From: an uncultured Polaribacter sp. | GTDB lineage: Bacteria > Bacteroidota > Bacteroidia > Flavobacteriales > Flavobacteriaceae | Reading direction: 5' to 3' | Assembly (NCBI GenBank): GCA_947497755.1 | Contig: CANMHT010000002.1 | Span: forward strand, 186,001-250,000 | DNA length: 64,000 nucleotides | In this document: piece by piece, positions 1-7,720 of the stretch | How the letters are laid out: each line of letters starts with the position of its first letter | Position numbering within the stretch: position 1 is the stretch's first letter | Notes under the pieces: generated by a model | What the model was told of the DNA's origin: nothing | What the model saw: the letters and a program-made list of their open reading frames with translations, nothing else | Databases searched by the model: none | Position numbers and translations under genes: made by a program

Positions 1-560
1 CGCAAAGAACTATTGATTAATAAAATAGAAATTAATCCAAAAAATGCACTAATTATTAATAACCATAAACTAATTCGCTGAATGTTTTTGGTTAAAAACT
101 GTATCAAAGGTTTGTCGTAAGAAACTTCTAAAACAAAGGCGTTTTTTTGAAATCTAGCTTCAATTTCTGACATCTTTTCTGGAGTAACATAATCCGCTTT
201 TAAATACAAATCGATTCCGTTTTTTAGCGGATTTGTTCCCAAAAACTTGATAAAATCTTCTCCTAAATCTTTAGCATGAAATTTGGCTGCTTCTTCTTTA
301 GATATAAAGACAATTTCTTTGGTGAATTTCTCTTTTAATAAAGACTCTCTTAAATTCTCTATGTTTTCTTTACTTACTTCATCTTTTAAAAACAAAGTCA
401 TTGCTGTTTTTTCTTTAAAATGATTGGCAACACTTGTAGATTTTAATAAGATTAAGCCTAAAACACCAACCATAAATAAGACTAAAGAAATACTTACAAC
501 TACAGAGAAGTAAGAAGATCTTAACCTACGTTTTTGGTATTTGTCAAAAGATTTAGACAT
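1..560 (-). CDS. ftsX: Cell-division ABC transporter permease FtsX (C-terminus cut by the window edge)
   Basis: This is an open frame reading leftward from the ATG at 558-560 to the window edge, 186 codons visible. It encodes a short cytoplasmic basic N-terminus (MSKSFDKYQKRRLR), one transmembrane helix at about residues 18-40, a periplasmic domain at about 45-160, and the start of a second helix. This is the FtsX layout. FtsX pairs with the ATPase FtsE at the divisome and controls peptidoglycan hydrolases through its periplasmic loop. The remaining three helices lie outside the window. The identification rests on topology, domain order and resemblance to flavobacterial FtsX. Confidence 0.85.
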   Translation of the reverse strand, partial: MSKSFDKYQKRRLRSSYFSVVVSISLVLFMVGVLGLILLKSTSVANHFKEKTAMTLFLKDEVSKENIENLRESLLKEKFTKEIVFISKEEAAKFHAKDLGEDFIKFLGTNPLKNGIDLYLKADYVTPEKMSEIEARFQKNAFVLEVSYDKPLIQFLTKNIQRISLWLLIISAFFGLISILLINSSL

Positions 561-643
561 GTATAATGTTTATTTGCTAGCTCGCAAGATACAAAAATAA
601 ACCAGCAGTTAAATGCATAGTTTTTACAGTATTTTTGTTAAAA

Positions 644-1045
644 TTATGAGCGTTCTTGACACAATTCTATCAATACTCCATTGGTGGTTTTTGGATGTAA
701 AAAAGCAACCAATTTATTATCAGCTCCAAATTTTGGTTCTTCATTTAACACGGTAAATCCTTCTGCTTTTAAACGAGCTATTTCTGCTTTAATATTAGAA
801 ACAGCAAAAGCTATATGATGTATACCTTCTCCTTTTTTCTCAATAAATTTAGCGATTGGACTTTCTGGATTTGTAGCTTCTAATAGTTCAATTTTATTAG
901 ACCCAACATCAAAAAAAGAAGTTTTTACACCTTCGCTTTTTACTTCTTCAATTTTATAATGTGCTTTGCCAAAAAGAGCCGCAAATAAGGTATTTGATTC
1001 TTCTAAATTCTTAACGGCAATTCCGATATGTTCAATTTTTTCCAT
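644..1045 (-). CDS. mce: Methylmalonyl-CoA epimerase
   Basis: A 133-residue VOC-fold protein. It interconverts (R)- and (S)-methylmalonyl-CoA in propionyl-CoA and succinyl-CoA metabolism in the cytoplasm. The expected metal ligands are visible: His6 in EHIGIAV, a glutamate near 53 in KIELLE, His76/77 in GEGIHHIAF and Glu127 in VLIELCQE. I chose the ATG at 1045. The frame stays open upstream into rbfA on the other strand, but a consensus -7 element at 1065-1072 would place transcription just before this ATG, and the HIGIAV start is typical of the family. Confidence 0.93.
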   Translation of the reverse strand: MEKIEHIGIAVKNLEESNTLFAALFGKAHYKIEEVKSEGVKTSFFDVGSNKIELLEATNPESPIAKFIEKKGEGIHHIAFAVSNIKAEIARLKAEGFTVLNEEPKFGADNKLVAFLHPKTTNGVLIELCQERS

Positions 1046-1064
1046 GTACTGATTTTCTATCAAC

Positions 1065-1072
1065 CAAAAATA
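1065..1072 (-). promoter_or_regulatory. Bacteroidota -7 promoter element of mce
   Basis: Read on the minus strand this is TATTTTTG, a perfect match to TAnnTTTG. It lies 20 nt before the mce ATG and is back-to-back with the rbfA promoter in the same 62-bp divergent region. No clear -33 element is seen. Confidence 0.6.
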
Positions 1073-1095
1073 AACATTCTTTTGGGAATTATGCG

Positions 1096-1103
1096 TAAAT
1101 TTG
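1096..1103 (+). promoter_or_regulatory. -7 promoter element of rbfA, predicting a leaderless mRNA
   Basis: TAAATTTG matches TAnnTTTG exactly and is followed by CAGC and then the rbfA ATG. With the usual short distance from the -7 box to the start point, transcription would begin at or within a base or two of the start codon. Confidence 0.6.
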
Positions 1104-1107
1104 CAGC

Positions 1108-1503
1108 ATGGAACAAACAAATAGACAGAAAAAAATTGCAGGTGTAATTCAGAAAGACTTGGTAGATGTTTTACAAAAAGCAGCGCAAGATGGTATGAAA
1201 GGAACAATCATTTCGGTTTCTAAGGTTACTGTTACCACAGATTTAAGCATTGCAAAAGTATATTTGAGTATTTTTCCGTCTGAGCAAAGAGATGAATTGG
1301 TACAAGGAATCCAGTCTAATACGGCATTAATTAGACATGAGCTAGCTAAGCGTACTAGAAATCAATTAAGAAGAATGCCAGAACTTAACTTTTTTGGAGA
1401 CGATTCTTTAGATTATATTGAAGAAATTGATAAGTCTTTAAGAGGAGAAGATGTTAACCCAATTGAAAACCCAGATGTTTTACCAAGACGTCAAAAACGT
1501 TAA
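1108..1503 (+). CDS. rbfA: Ribosome-binding factor A
   Basis: A 131-residue KH-fold protein needed for late maturation of the 30S subunit and processing of the 16S rRNA 5' end. The N-terminus (METNRQKKI type, here MEQTNRQKKIAGVIQKDL), the VSKVTVTTDLSIAKVYLSIF strand-helix core and the RxRxQLRRMPELNFFGDDSLDY motif near the end are characteristic of RbfA. It is divergent from mce, and the permease gene follows 57 bp downstream. The start is fixed by homology and by a -7 promoter box ending four bases before the ATG. Confidence 0.96.
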   Translation: MEQTNRQKKIAGVIQKDLVDVLQKAAQDGMKGTIISVSKVTVTTDLSIAKVYLSIFPSEQRDELVQGIQSNTALIRHELAKRTRNQLRRMPELNFFGDDSLDYIEEIDKSLRGEDVNPIENPDVLPRRQKR

Positions 1504-1560
1504 TTTGTTTGCTTCTCCAATTTTTTTGCAGTTAGTTTGTATTGATTTGATACGACAATT

Positions 1561-2766
1561 GTGAACTTTCCTTTTTACATAGCCAAACGATATTTATTCG
1601 CAAAAAGCGGAAATAATACCATTAATATTATTACCATCATTGCTTCTTTTGGAGTTATTGTTGGTTCATTGGCATTGTTTATTATACTTTCAGGTTTTTC
1701 AGGTTTTAAATCTTTTACCAATCAGATGTTGGATTATTCTGATCCTGATATAAAGATTACCGCAGTTAAAGGAAAATCTTTTCTGATGACAGATGAATTA
1801 ACGACATTGTTAAAAGATCAAAAAGATATTAAAGCGTATTCAAAAGTTGTAGAAGAGCGCGCTTTTTTACAGTACAAACAAAGAGATTATATCGCTTTTG
1901 TAAAAGGTGTTAGTGATAATTATGTAGCGATCACTCAAATCGATTCTACGCTAAAAGTTGGGCAATGGTTAGATCCAAATTATATAAATACTGGGGTAAT
2001 TGGTTACGGAATTGCAGACAAATTATCGCTAAGTATTTTAAATTTTAGTGAAGCCTTACAAATAAAAGTTCCCAAAGCAGGAAAAGGATTGATTCTAAGT
2101 GAATCATCTGCATTTACCTCTAGAGATATTCGCGTTTCTGGGATTTATACTGGTTTAGAAGATTTTGCCAATAAATATGTCTATGTAAATTTAGCATTAG
2201 GGCAACAGTTGTTAAATTATAAAAAAGATCAGATTACTAGTGTAGAGATTCGATTACAAAAAGGGATAGATCCTTCATTGTTTGCTTCTGAATTGCAGAA
2301 ATTAGTAGGAAATGATTTAAATGTTGCTACCAAAGCAGAGTTTAATGCGCTTACATTTAAAGTTTTAAATACAGAGCGATTGATTTCTTATTTGATTTTT
2401 ACACTGATTGTTATCATTGCACTTTTTAATGTTATTGGAGCAATTATTATGATGATTATTGATAAAAAGCAAAATTTAAAGACGCTTTTTAATTTGGGAG
2501 TTACTGTAAAAGAAATTAAAAAAATCTTTGTACTTCAAGGCTTTTTATTAACCTTTTTTGGTTTAATGATTGGTTTAACTCTTGGTTCTATATTGATTTT
2601 CTTACAGAAGAAGTTTGAGTTTTTTATGATTACTCAATCTATTCCTTATCCTGTAGAGTTTAGAGTTTTTAACTTTTTAAGTGTTATTGTAACAATAAGT
2701 ATTTTAGGTTTTGTGGCCTCTAAAATTGCAAGTAGTAGAATTTCTACTAACTTTATAGAAAAGTAA
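1561..2766 (+). CDS. FtsX/LolC-E-type ABC transporter permease
   Basis: A 401-residue inner-membrane protein of the MacB/LolC/LolE permease class. One helix lies at about residues 20-42, followed by a large periplasmic domain (about 45-270) and three helices at about 275-300, 325-350 and 370-390, the last three forming the FtsX domain. Family members release lipoproteins from, or transmit force across, the inner membrane together with a separate ATPase. No ATPase gene is adjacent. The start is GTG; it directly precedes NFPFYIAKRYLFAKS, the usual beginning of this family. It lies downstream of rbfA and is convergent with dusB, 1 bp apart, with no terminator between them. Confidence 0.85.
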   Translation: MNFPFYIAKRYLFAKSGNNTINIITIIASFGVIVGSLALFIILSGFSGFKSFTNQMLDYSDPDIKITAVKGKSFLMTDELTTLLKDQKDIKAYSKVVEERAFLQYKQRDYIAFVKGVSDNYVAITQIDSTLKVGQWLDPNYINTGVIGYGIADKLSLSILNFSEALQIKVPKAGKGLILSESSAFTSRDIRVSGIYTGLEDFANKYVYVNLALGQQLLNYKKDQITSVEIRLQKGIDPSLFASELQKLVGNDLNVATKAEFNALTFKVLNTERLISYLIFTLIVIIALFNVIGAIIMMIIDKKQNLKTLFNLGVTVKEIKKIFVLQGFLLTFFGLMIGLTLGSILIFLQKKFEFFMITQSIPYPVEFRVFNFLSVIVTISILGFVASKIASSRISTNFIEK

Positions 2767-2767
2767 A

Positions 2768-3769
2768 CTACTTAAAGTTAGGAACCACCATATCACCAAA
2801 CTTTTCTTGTACTTCATCAAAAGCAGCAAATACATCTTTTGGGTCATCAGAGGTAACCATTTTCATTCGGTATTCTTTAAAATGTGGAATCCCTTTGAAG
2901 TAATTGGTATAATGTCTTCTGGTTTCAAAAACACCTAAAACTTCTCCTTTCCAATCTATAGACATCTGTAAATGACGACGCGCAATTTCTACGCGTTCTG
3001 CAATACTTGGGGCTTCTAAATGCTCTCCTGTTTTGATAAAATGTTTTACCTGATTAAAAAACCAAGGAGCTCCAATAGAAGCTCTTCCAATCATAGCGCC
3101 ATCTAATCCATATTGATCTCGCATTTCAACAGCTCTTTCAGGAGTATTTACATCGCCATTTCCAAAAACAGGAATATGCATTCTTGGGTTGTTCTTTACT
3201 TCTGCAATCGGTTTCCAATCGGCATCTCCTTTATACATTTGAGCACGAGTTCTTCCGTGAATAGAAATAGCTGCGCATCCTACATCTTGTAAACGTTCTG
3301 CAACTTCTACAATTTTAATAGAATCATGATCCCAACCTAAACGAGTTTTTACGGTAACAGGTAAATGAGTATGTTTTACCATTTCTTTGGTAAGTTTTAC
3401 CATAAGATCGATGTCTTTTAAAATACCAGCACCAGCACCTTTTGAAACTACTTTTTTTACAGGACAACCAAAATTAATATCGATAATATCTGGGTTAGAC
3501 TTCTCTACAATTTCTACAGTTTTTAACATAGAATCTAAATTGGCACCAAAAATTTGGATTCCAACCGGACGCTCCTTTTCATAAATGTCTAATTTCATAA
3601 CACTCTTTGCGGCATCACGAATTAAACCTTCAGAAGAAATAAACTCTGTATACACAACATCTGCACCTTGTTCTTTGCATAAAGCTCTAAAAGGTGGATC
3701 ACTCACATCTTCCATTGGCGCTAATAATAGCGGAAACTCTGGAAGCTCTATATTACCGATTTTTAACAT
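2768..3769 (-). CDS. dusB: tRNA-dihydrouridine synthase
   Basis: A 333-residue FMN-dependent TIM-barrel enzyme that reduces uridines in the tRNA D-loop. Family landmarks are LLAPMEDVSDPPFRALC at the N-terminus, the active-site cysteine region DINFGCPVKKVVSKGAGAG, TVKTRLGWD, SIHGRTRAQMYKG and GNGDVNTPERA, and the FMN-phosphate segment DGAMIGRASIGAPW. The overall layout fits the DusB subgroup. It starts at the ATG at 3769, directly behind a perfect -7 box, so its mRNA may be leaderless. It is divergent from the Crp/Fnr gene, with a 46-bp shared promoter region. Confidence 0.94.
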   Translation of the reverse strand: MLKIGNIELPEFPLLLAPMEDVSDPPFRALCKEQGADVVYTEFISSEGLIRDAAKSVMKLDIYEKERPVGIQIFGANLDSMLKTVEIVEKSNPDIIDINFGCPVKKVVSKGAGAGILKDIDLMVKLTKEMVKHTHLPVTVKTRLGWDHDSIKIVEVAERLQDVGCAAISIHGRTRAQMYKGDADWKPIAEVKNNPRMHIPVFGNGDVNTPERAVEMRDQYGLDGAMIGRASIGAPWFFNQVKHFIKTGEHLEAPSIAERVEIARRHLQMSIDWKGEVLGVFETRRHYTNYFKGIPHFKEYRMKMVTSDDPKDVFAAFDEVQEKFGDMVVPNFK

Positions 3770-3773
3770 GTTG

Positions 3774-3781
3774 CAAAGTTA
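3774..3781 (-). promoter_or_regulatory. -7 promoter element of dusB, predicting a leaderless mRNA
   Basis: On the minus strand the order is TAACTTTG, then CAAC, then the dusB ATG. This is the same arrangement as at rbfA (TAAATTTG-CAGC-ATG). Confidence 0.6.
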
Positions 3782-3815
3782 CTTTTTTTATTTATTTTGC
3801 AATAAGATATTTCTT

Positions 3816-4376
3816 ATGGACACATTTATTGATTTTATAAAGAAGTATATCGATTTAACTGCTGATGCTGAGAAAGATATACGAGACATGCTGCAGATAG
3901 AAAGTATAGAAAAAGGACACCAAATTATTAGAGAAGGAAAGGTGTGTAACCGTTTATACTTCCTTTCTAAAGGAACAGCCAGAACATTTTTTTATCAAAA
4001 AGGAAAAGATATTACGCATTGGATTTACCCAGAAGAAACCGTATTTACTTCTTGGCATAGTTATTATTTAAGAAAGCCTTCTGTAGAATATGTAGAGCTT
4101 ACAGAAGATGCAACATTAATATCCTTGCATTACGAGCAGTGGCAAAATTTATTTGATAAGCATCCAGAATTAAATCGATTTGGAAGGTTAATTATGGAGC
4201 AAGAATTAGCAGTGATTGATGAGTTTTATAAAGGCTATTATTTTTTAACAGCAAAAGAAAAATACGAACTATTAATTACCGCTTTTCCTAAAATAACTCA
4301 AATAGCCAATTTAGGACATATTGCCTCTATGTTAGGAATTAGCCAAGAAACATTAAGTAGAATTAGAGGAAAATAA
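3816..4376 (+). CDS. Crp/Fnr family transcription regulator
   Basis: A 186-residue protein with an N-terminal cyclic-nucleotide-binding-like beta-roll (about 25-115), a dimerisation helix (about 118-140) and a C-terminal winged HTH (about 150-186). The recognition helix reads GISQETLSRIR, so Glu178, Ser181 and Arg182 form the E-x-x-S-R pattern that in E. coli Fnr reads TTGA half-sites. Such sites occur 4-8 kb downstream in this window. Only one cysteine (Cys44) is present, so an Fnr-type [4Fe-4S] oxygen sensor is excluded. The C-terminal domain is short, as is usual in Bacteroidota. The start at 3816 is preferred to an upstream in-frame start that would overlap dusB. The effector is unknown. 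Confidence 0.85.
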   Translation: MDTFIDFIKKYIDLTADAEKDIRDMLQIESIEKGHQIIREGKVCNRLYFLSKGTARTFFYQKGKDITHWIYPEETVFTSWHSYYLRKPSVEYVELTEDATLISLHYEQWQNLFDKHPELNRFGRLIMEQELAVIDEFYKGYYFLTAKEKYELLITAFPKITQIANLGHIASMLGISQETLSRIRGK

Positions 4377-4410
4377 AAAAGAGACTTTTATCTAAATAAA
4401 AGCCTCTTTT
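4377..4410. terminator. Bidirectional terminator between the Crp/Fnr gene and the DUF5777 operon
   Basis: A 15-bp stem with one mismatch (AAAAGAGACTTTTAT against ATAAAAGCCTCTTTT) around a 4-nt loop. A-runs and T-runs lie on both sides, between convergent genes. Confidence 0.85.
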
Positions 4411-4434
4411 AACATCAAACTAAACTCAAATTTA

Positions 4435-5295
4435 CTAAAAAACTCTCACTACATTAAATCCAAAAAACACATTTCCTTTGGCCCAATTTCCTTCAGCATT
4501 GCTTAAGAAACCAGGTTCGTTGGTAGATTGTGCATTTGAAAATAACAACTGAAAAACATGCCCTCCTGTTTCAATATCTAATCCCAATGTAAATGGGTTT
4601 TTATATAGCGAATTTTTAGCTCGGTTAAAATTGTATGCATAATCTGCATTTACACTCATACGTTTACTTAATTTCATTCTACCTCCAAAGCCCATTACAA
4701 ATTGATTGTGATGTAAGTCTTTAGTAATTCTTAGATCTTGTAAGTTCTGTCTTACAAAAGAAGGAGCAATTTGTAAAGAAAGGTTTTTAGAGATTCTTCT
4801 AGAAACTAACAATTGTCCAGCATAACTCATTCGGTCTCCAAATTTTAAATTTGGATATTGTGTTTCATCAATCAATGTGTTTATGTTTGCAGTTCCATAA
4901 GCAACAATATTTACTGGAAATTTACTCGATTGTTTATACAAACGAACTTTTAAAGCACTTGCATAGGTTCTATTTAAAGATTCTCTACTTACACTAAACT
5001 GTACTCCATCAAAAAAGCTATATAATAACTGCATTTTTGTATTGGCATCGTCAAAACCAAAGAATGTTTTTAATCCGTTTTTTAAGGTTCCAAAACGATG
5101 CGAAACAATAAGGTAAAAGTCGCCTTTATCTGCTACTTTGGTAGATTGTAAGTTTCCAATTTTCATTGCTTTAAATGCAGGTAACTCATAAGTTTCTTGT
5201 TTAACTTCTTTATCTAATTCGTTTAATAAATCATCTTGAGCATTGATGCTTAATGATATGCATAAACAAAAAAGCATGATTATGTATTTTTTCAT
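4435..5295 (-). CDS. DUF5777-type outer-membrane beta-barrel protein
   Basis: A 286-residue protein with a cleavable signal peptide (MKKYIIMLFCLCISLSINA) and alternating hydrophobic strands ending in an aromatic (FGFNVVRVF), as expected of an outer-membrane barrel. The segment DFYLIVSHRFGTLKNGLKTFFGFDDANTK matches my recollection of the DUF5777 family, commonly encoded beside YceI and cytochrome c genes. It is the last gene of a leftward six-gene run, 12 bp after the OB-fold gene. The role is unknown; by context it works with the periplasmic redox proteins upstream. Confidence 0.72.
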   Translation of the reverse strand: MKKYIIMLFCLCISLSINAQDDLLNELDKEVKQETYELPAFKAMKIGNLQSTKVADKGDFYLIVSHRFGTLKNGLKTFFGFDDANTKMQLLYSFFDGVQFSVSRESLNRTYASALKVRLYKQSSKFPVNIVAYGTANINTLIDETQYPNLKFGDRMSYAGQLLVSRRISKNLSLQIAPSFVRQNLQDLRITKDLHHNQFVMGFGGRMKLSKRMSVNADYAYNFNRAKNSLYKNPFTLGLDIETGGHVFQLLFSNAQSTNEPGFLSNAEGNWAKGNVFFGFNVVRVF

Positions 5296-5307
5296 TTGTT
5301 TAAGATT

Positions 5308-5691
5308 TTATTTTTGAACGATACATTGGTTAAGTTTTACTTCATTGAGTAAATCATCATAACCAATCATATTTCCTTTGATTGTAATTTGTGTTTGTAT
5401 TAAAAATTGATCTTTTGAGAAATTCTCAAACTGACAATAAATACTATTGTCTAAAGTGATTCCGTTGTCGTCTATTTGTGTGATTTTTCCTTTTAAAAGC
5501 ACCACTTTATCTAACCATAATGTTGCATTTTGAGTTGCCTTTTTTAGGAAATCTTTAGTGCTTCCTGTATAGCTAACTTTGATGGTTGCTACATTTTTAT
5601 GAGGTTTGTATATGTAAGAATAGATTCCAAAACTAACAGTAATTATAGCAAGTATTGCAACAATGAATATTTTACTTTTTGACAAGCTCAT
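5308..5691 (-). CDS. Membrane-anchored OB-fold (tRNA_anti-like) protein
   Basis: A 127-residue protein with one N-terminal helix (about 8-28) and a small periplasmic beta domain (about 38-125). The domain carries the pattern LKGKITQIDDNGITLDNSIYC...ITIKGNMIGYDDLLNEVKLNQCIV, typical of the tRNA_anti-like OB fold. Members of this fold bind oligomers or serve as assembly modules. A catalytic role is not evident. Its start overlaps the end of the YceI gene by 20 bp, which suggests translational coupling within the operon. Two cysteines (in IYCQF and NQCIV) could form a disulfide. Confidence 0.6.
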   Translation of the reverse strand: MSLSKSKIFIVAILAIITVSFGIYSYIYKPHKNVATIKVSYTGSTKDFLKKATQNATLWLDKVVLLKGKITQIDDNGITLDNSIYCQFENFSKDQFLIQTQITIKGNMIGYDDLLNEVKLNQCIVQK

Positions 5692-6208
5692 ATTGGATGC
5701 TTATTTTAGTTTCTTTGGCTATTTTTTTACGAACAATACTTGGAATCTTAATGTCAAAATCTTTTGGTGTTACCGAAAAATCACTTGTTAAAATTAATTT
5801 GTTGTTTTGTAAAGTAACTTTTGCAATTGTATTGATTTTAGTTGCTTTTCCTTTCATTGTTAATATTCCTGATAAAGGAAATTCTTGTACACTGCTTAAT
5901 TTCTCTATAGAAAAATTGCTAAGTTTTCCCTTAAATGTAGCTTTAGGAAACTGATTAGAGTCCATGTAATTTTCGTTAAAATGTTCTTGCATTAAAGCTA
6001 CTTTAAAATGAAATCCTTTTATCAGTAAAAGAGCGGCGACATTACCGTCTGCTGTAATGACTGCAGAAGTGCTTTTATTGGTTGCTTCAATCGGTTCAAA
6101 TGCTGCTACTGAAGCTTTAAAAGATGTAACTCCAGAACGTGTAATATATTTTTGTGCAACTAAAGATTGCAAACACAAAAGCATTAAAAGTATTAATGTT
6201 TTTTTCAT
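5672..6208 (-). CDS. YceI family periplasmic lipid-binding protein
   Basis: A 178-residue protein with a signal peptide (MKKTLILLMLLCLQSLVAQ) and a lipocalin-like YceI domain: TRSGVTSFKASV at the start, HFNENYMDSNQFPKATFKG in the middle (the family's NF-tDe-h-nmdsekfPkatF element) and FDIKIPSIVRKKIAKETKI at the end. YceI proteins bind isoprenoid chains, for example polyprenyl quinone-like lipids, in the periplasm. A cytochrome c gene lies 6 bp upstream and the OB-fold gene overlaps downstream, pointing to a lipid or quinone redox role. Confidence 0.88.
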   Translation of the reverse strand: MKKTLILLMLLCLQSLVAQKYITRSGVTSFKASVAAFEPIEATNKSTSAVITADGNVAALLLIKGFHFKVALMQEHFNENYMDSNQFPKATFKGKLSNFSIEKLSSVQEFPLSGILTMKGKATKINTIAKVTLQNNKLILTSDFSVTPKDFDIKIPSIVRKKIAKETKISIQYELVKK

Positions 6209-6214
6209 AATTTT

Positions 6215-6574
6215 CTAGTTTTCAAGATAGCCATCAGCTTTCCATTTATCCATAATTTGCCTTGTAGACAATCTTAATAGTCCACTTTGTGGCATTGGTG
6301 CCGTTGCATCATTCATTCGTTCTAATAAATTTCTATTCAGTGCTGCGTTTTTTACATTGGTATAGGTAGTTAAATCTAAGTTTGCACTTGGAGCTGGTCC
6401 ACTATGACAAGTGATACAACTATTGGTCATAATTTGTTTTACATCAGCATTGTACTTTATAGTTCTGTTTATTGGGTTTGTTGTTGCAGCATCATCTGGA
6501 ATAAAGGCTTTAGTACAACTTGCTAATCCTAAAAGTCCAATACAAGCGAGTGTTATTTTGGTATGCTTATTCAT
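6215..6574 (-). CDS. Mono-haem cytochrome c lipoprotein
   Basis: A 119-residue protein with a lipoprotein signal (lipobox LASC, Cys20). It has a single haem-attachment motif CITCH at Cys53-Cys56-His57, preceded by KYNADVKQIMTNS as in small flavobacterial cytochromes that follow the pattern nnDVqpI...C..CH. A candidate axial methionine lies in ERMNDATAPMPQSG. It is probably anchored in the periplasm or outer membrane as an electron carrier. It belongs to the leftward operon behind the Fnr-type box at 8163. Confidence 0.85.
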   Translation of the reverse strand: MNKHTKITLACIGLLGLASCTKAFIPDDAATTNPINRTIKYNADVKQIMTNSCITCHSGPAPSANLDLTTYTNVKNAALNRNLLERMNDATAPMPQSGLLRLSTRQIMDKWKADGYLEN

Positions 6575-6586
6575 TTGAATGATAAA

Positions 6587-7720
6587 TTAATTTTGATTGT
6601 TAATGTTTGTAACAGAAATTGTTTTGTGTTCTTCATCTGCTAAAGTGAATGGAATACTAATACTAGTAATGTCTCCTGTACTGATATCTAAACTATTGTC
6701 TTGATCGGCTATAATTGTTAAATAATAATCACCAGGGTGGATGTAGGTAAGTAAAAGAGCGTTTTCTTTTTCTGTTAGTGTTGGAAAATGTAATAAGGTA
6801 TTGAACGCGTTTGGATCTGTACTAAAAAAACCATTGTTATCTGTTAATGGATCTTTTGATAAATAAACAAATAGATTAGCGTCTTTTATGGTTGCATTTC
6901 TAGTTAAATTTACTTGAATTGATCCTAATTTTGGATGCTGTAAAATAGTATATGGATCTCCAGATTCACCAGCCAAAGTATAGACATCGTTGGTAGCGGA
7001 TTGTGCTAAAAATGTAGCCGATTTTGCTTTTTTAGCTCCTGCTTCTACATATAAATTGTTAGGATCAAAACCATTGGCAAAATCAATTTCTACTTCATTC
7101 TTAGGAAAACCAGTTTCAGTCGCAGCTTTTTGAGATAACGCTAAATGTTCTTTTTTTCCTTTAAAAGTCATGTGTCTTGACGGAATTCTAGCTCCTAAAT
7201 TACTCGTATATGCATTGTAGTATAAGCTGTCATTTTTAAATCGTAATTCGAAAGACATAATTGCTGAACCTCCAATTGCATCTACAAAACGATATTTTTT
7301 ATTATTTGCAGCTAGAGTTTCTACTTTGTCTAATACAAAATAGCTAGTTCTATAAATTCCATTTAATAAACCACCATTTCTTGCCATGATGGTTTTTTTG
7401 TTTTTATAGTTAGTTACAAAAAAGGAAGTAAATAGATTTCCCATAGAACCACCTTCGTGTATTCCTTGGATATGAGATTTAGAGATAGCTCTATAATCCC
7501 ATCCAAACCACGCATAATCATCTGCAATTACTCTGTTGCTTCCTGTCCAATGTCCTTGCATTTTTGCTAAAAAATCAAAGCCATCTTTGGTAATATCTAC
7601 TGGGATTACTTCTGTAGAAGTAGGGTTTTCTACTGTTCCAGAAATGTTTCTTAAGCTATCGTCACAGCTTGAGAATACAATCAATATAGCTATAACTAAA
7701 AGATTAAAATGTTTATTCAT
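6587..7720 (-). CDS. Lipoprotein of unknown function in the redox operon
   Basis: About 377 residues from the second in-frame ATG; starting at 7729 adds three. The lipobox is VFSSC with the cysteine followed by DD. The N-terminal half has a lipocalin-like run (MQGHWTGSNRVIADDYAWFGWDYRAI, later GIHEGGSMGNLFTSFFV), and the C-terminal third (about 280-370) looks like a beta-sandwich with LLTYIHPGDYYLTIIADQDNSLDISTGD. I do not recognise a family. It overlaps the upstream lipoprotein gene by 8 bp and lies 12 bp before the cytochrome gene, so it is co-transcribed. Confidence 0.7.
   Translation of the reverse strand: MNKHFNLLVIAILIVFSSCDDSLRNISGTVENPTSTEVIPVDITKDGFDFLAKMQGHWTGSNRVIADDYAWFGWDYRAISKSHIQGIHEGGSMGNLFTSFFVTNYKNKKTIMARNGGLLNGIYRTSYFVLDKVETLAANNKKYRFVDAIGGSAIMSFELRFKNDSLYYNAYTSNLGARIPSRHMTFKGKKEHLALSQKAATETGFPKNEVEIDFANGFDPNNLYVEAGAKKAKSATFLAQSATNDVYTLAGESGDPYTILQHPKLGSIQVNLTRNATIKDANLFVYLSKDPLTDNNGFFSTDPNAFNTLLHFPTLTEKENALLLTYIHPGDYYLTIIADQDNSLDISTGDITSISIPFTLADEEHKTISVTNINNQN

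Noticed and set aside
3585..3815. N-terminal extension of the Crp/Fnr gene back to 3585
   Set aside because: It would overlap dusB on the other strand and the added residues have no domain; the ATG at 3816 gives a normal-length protein.
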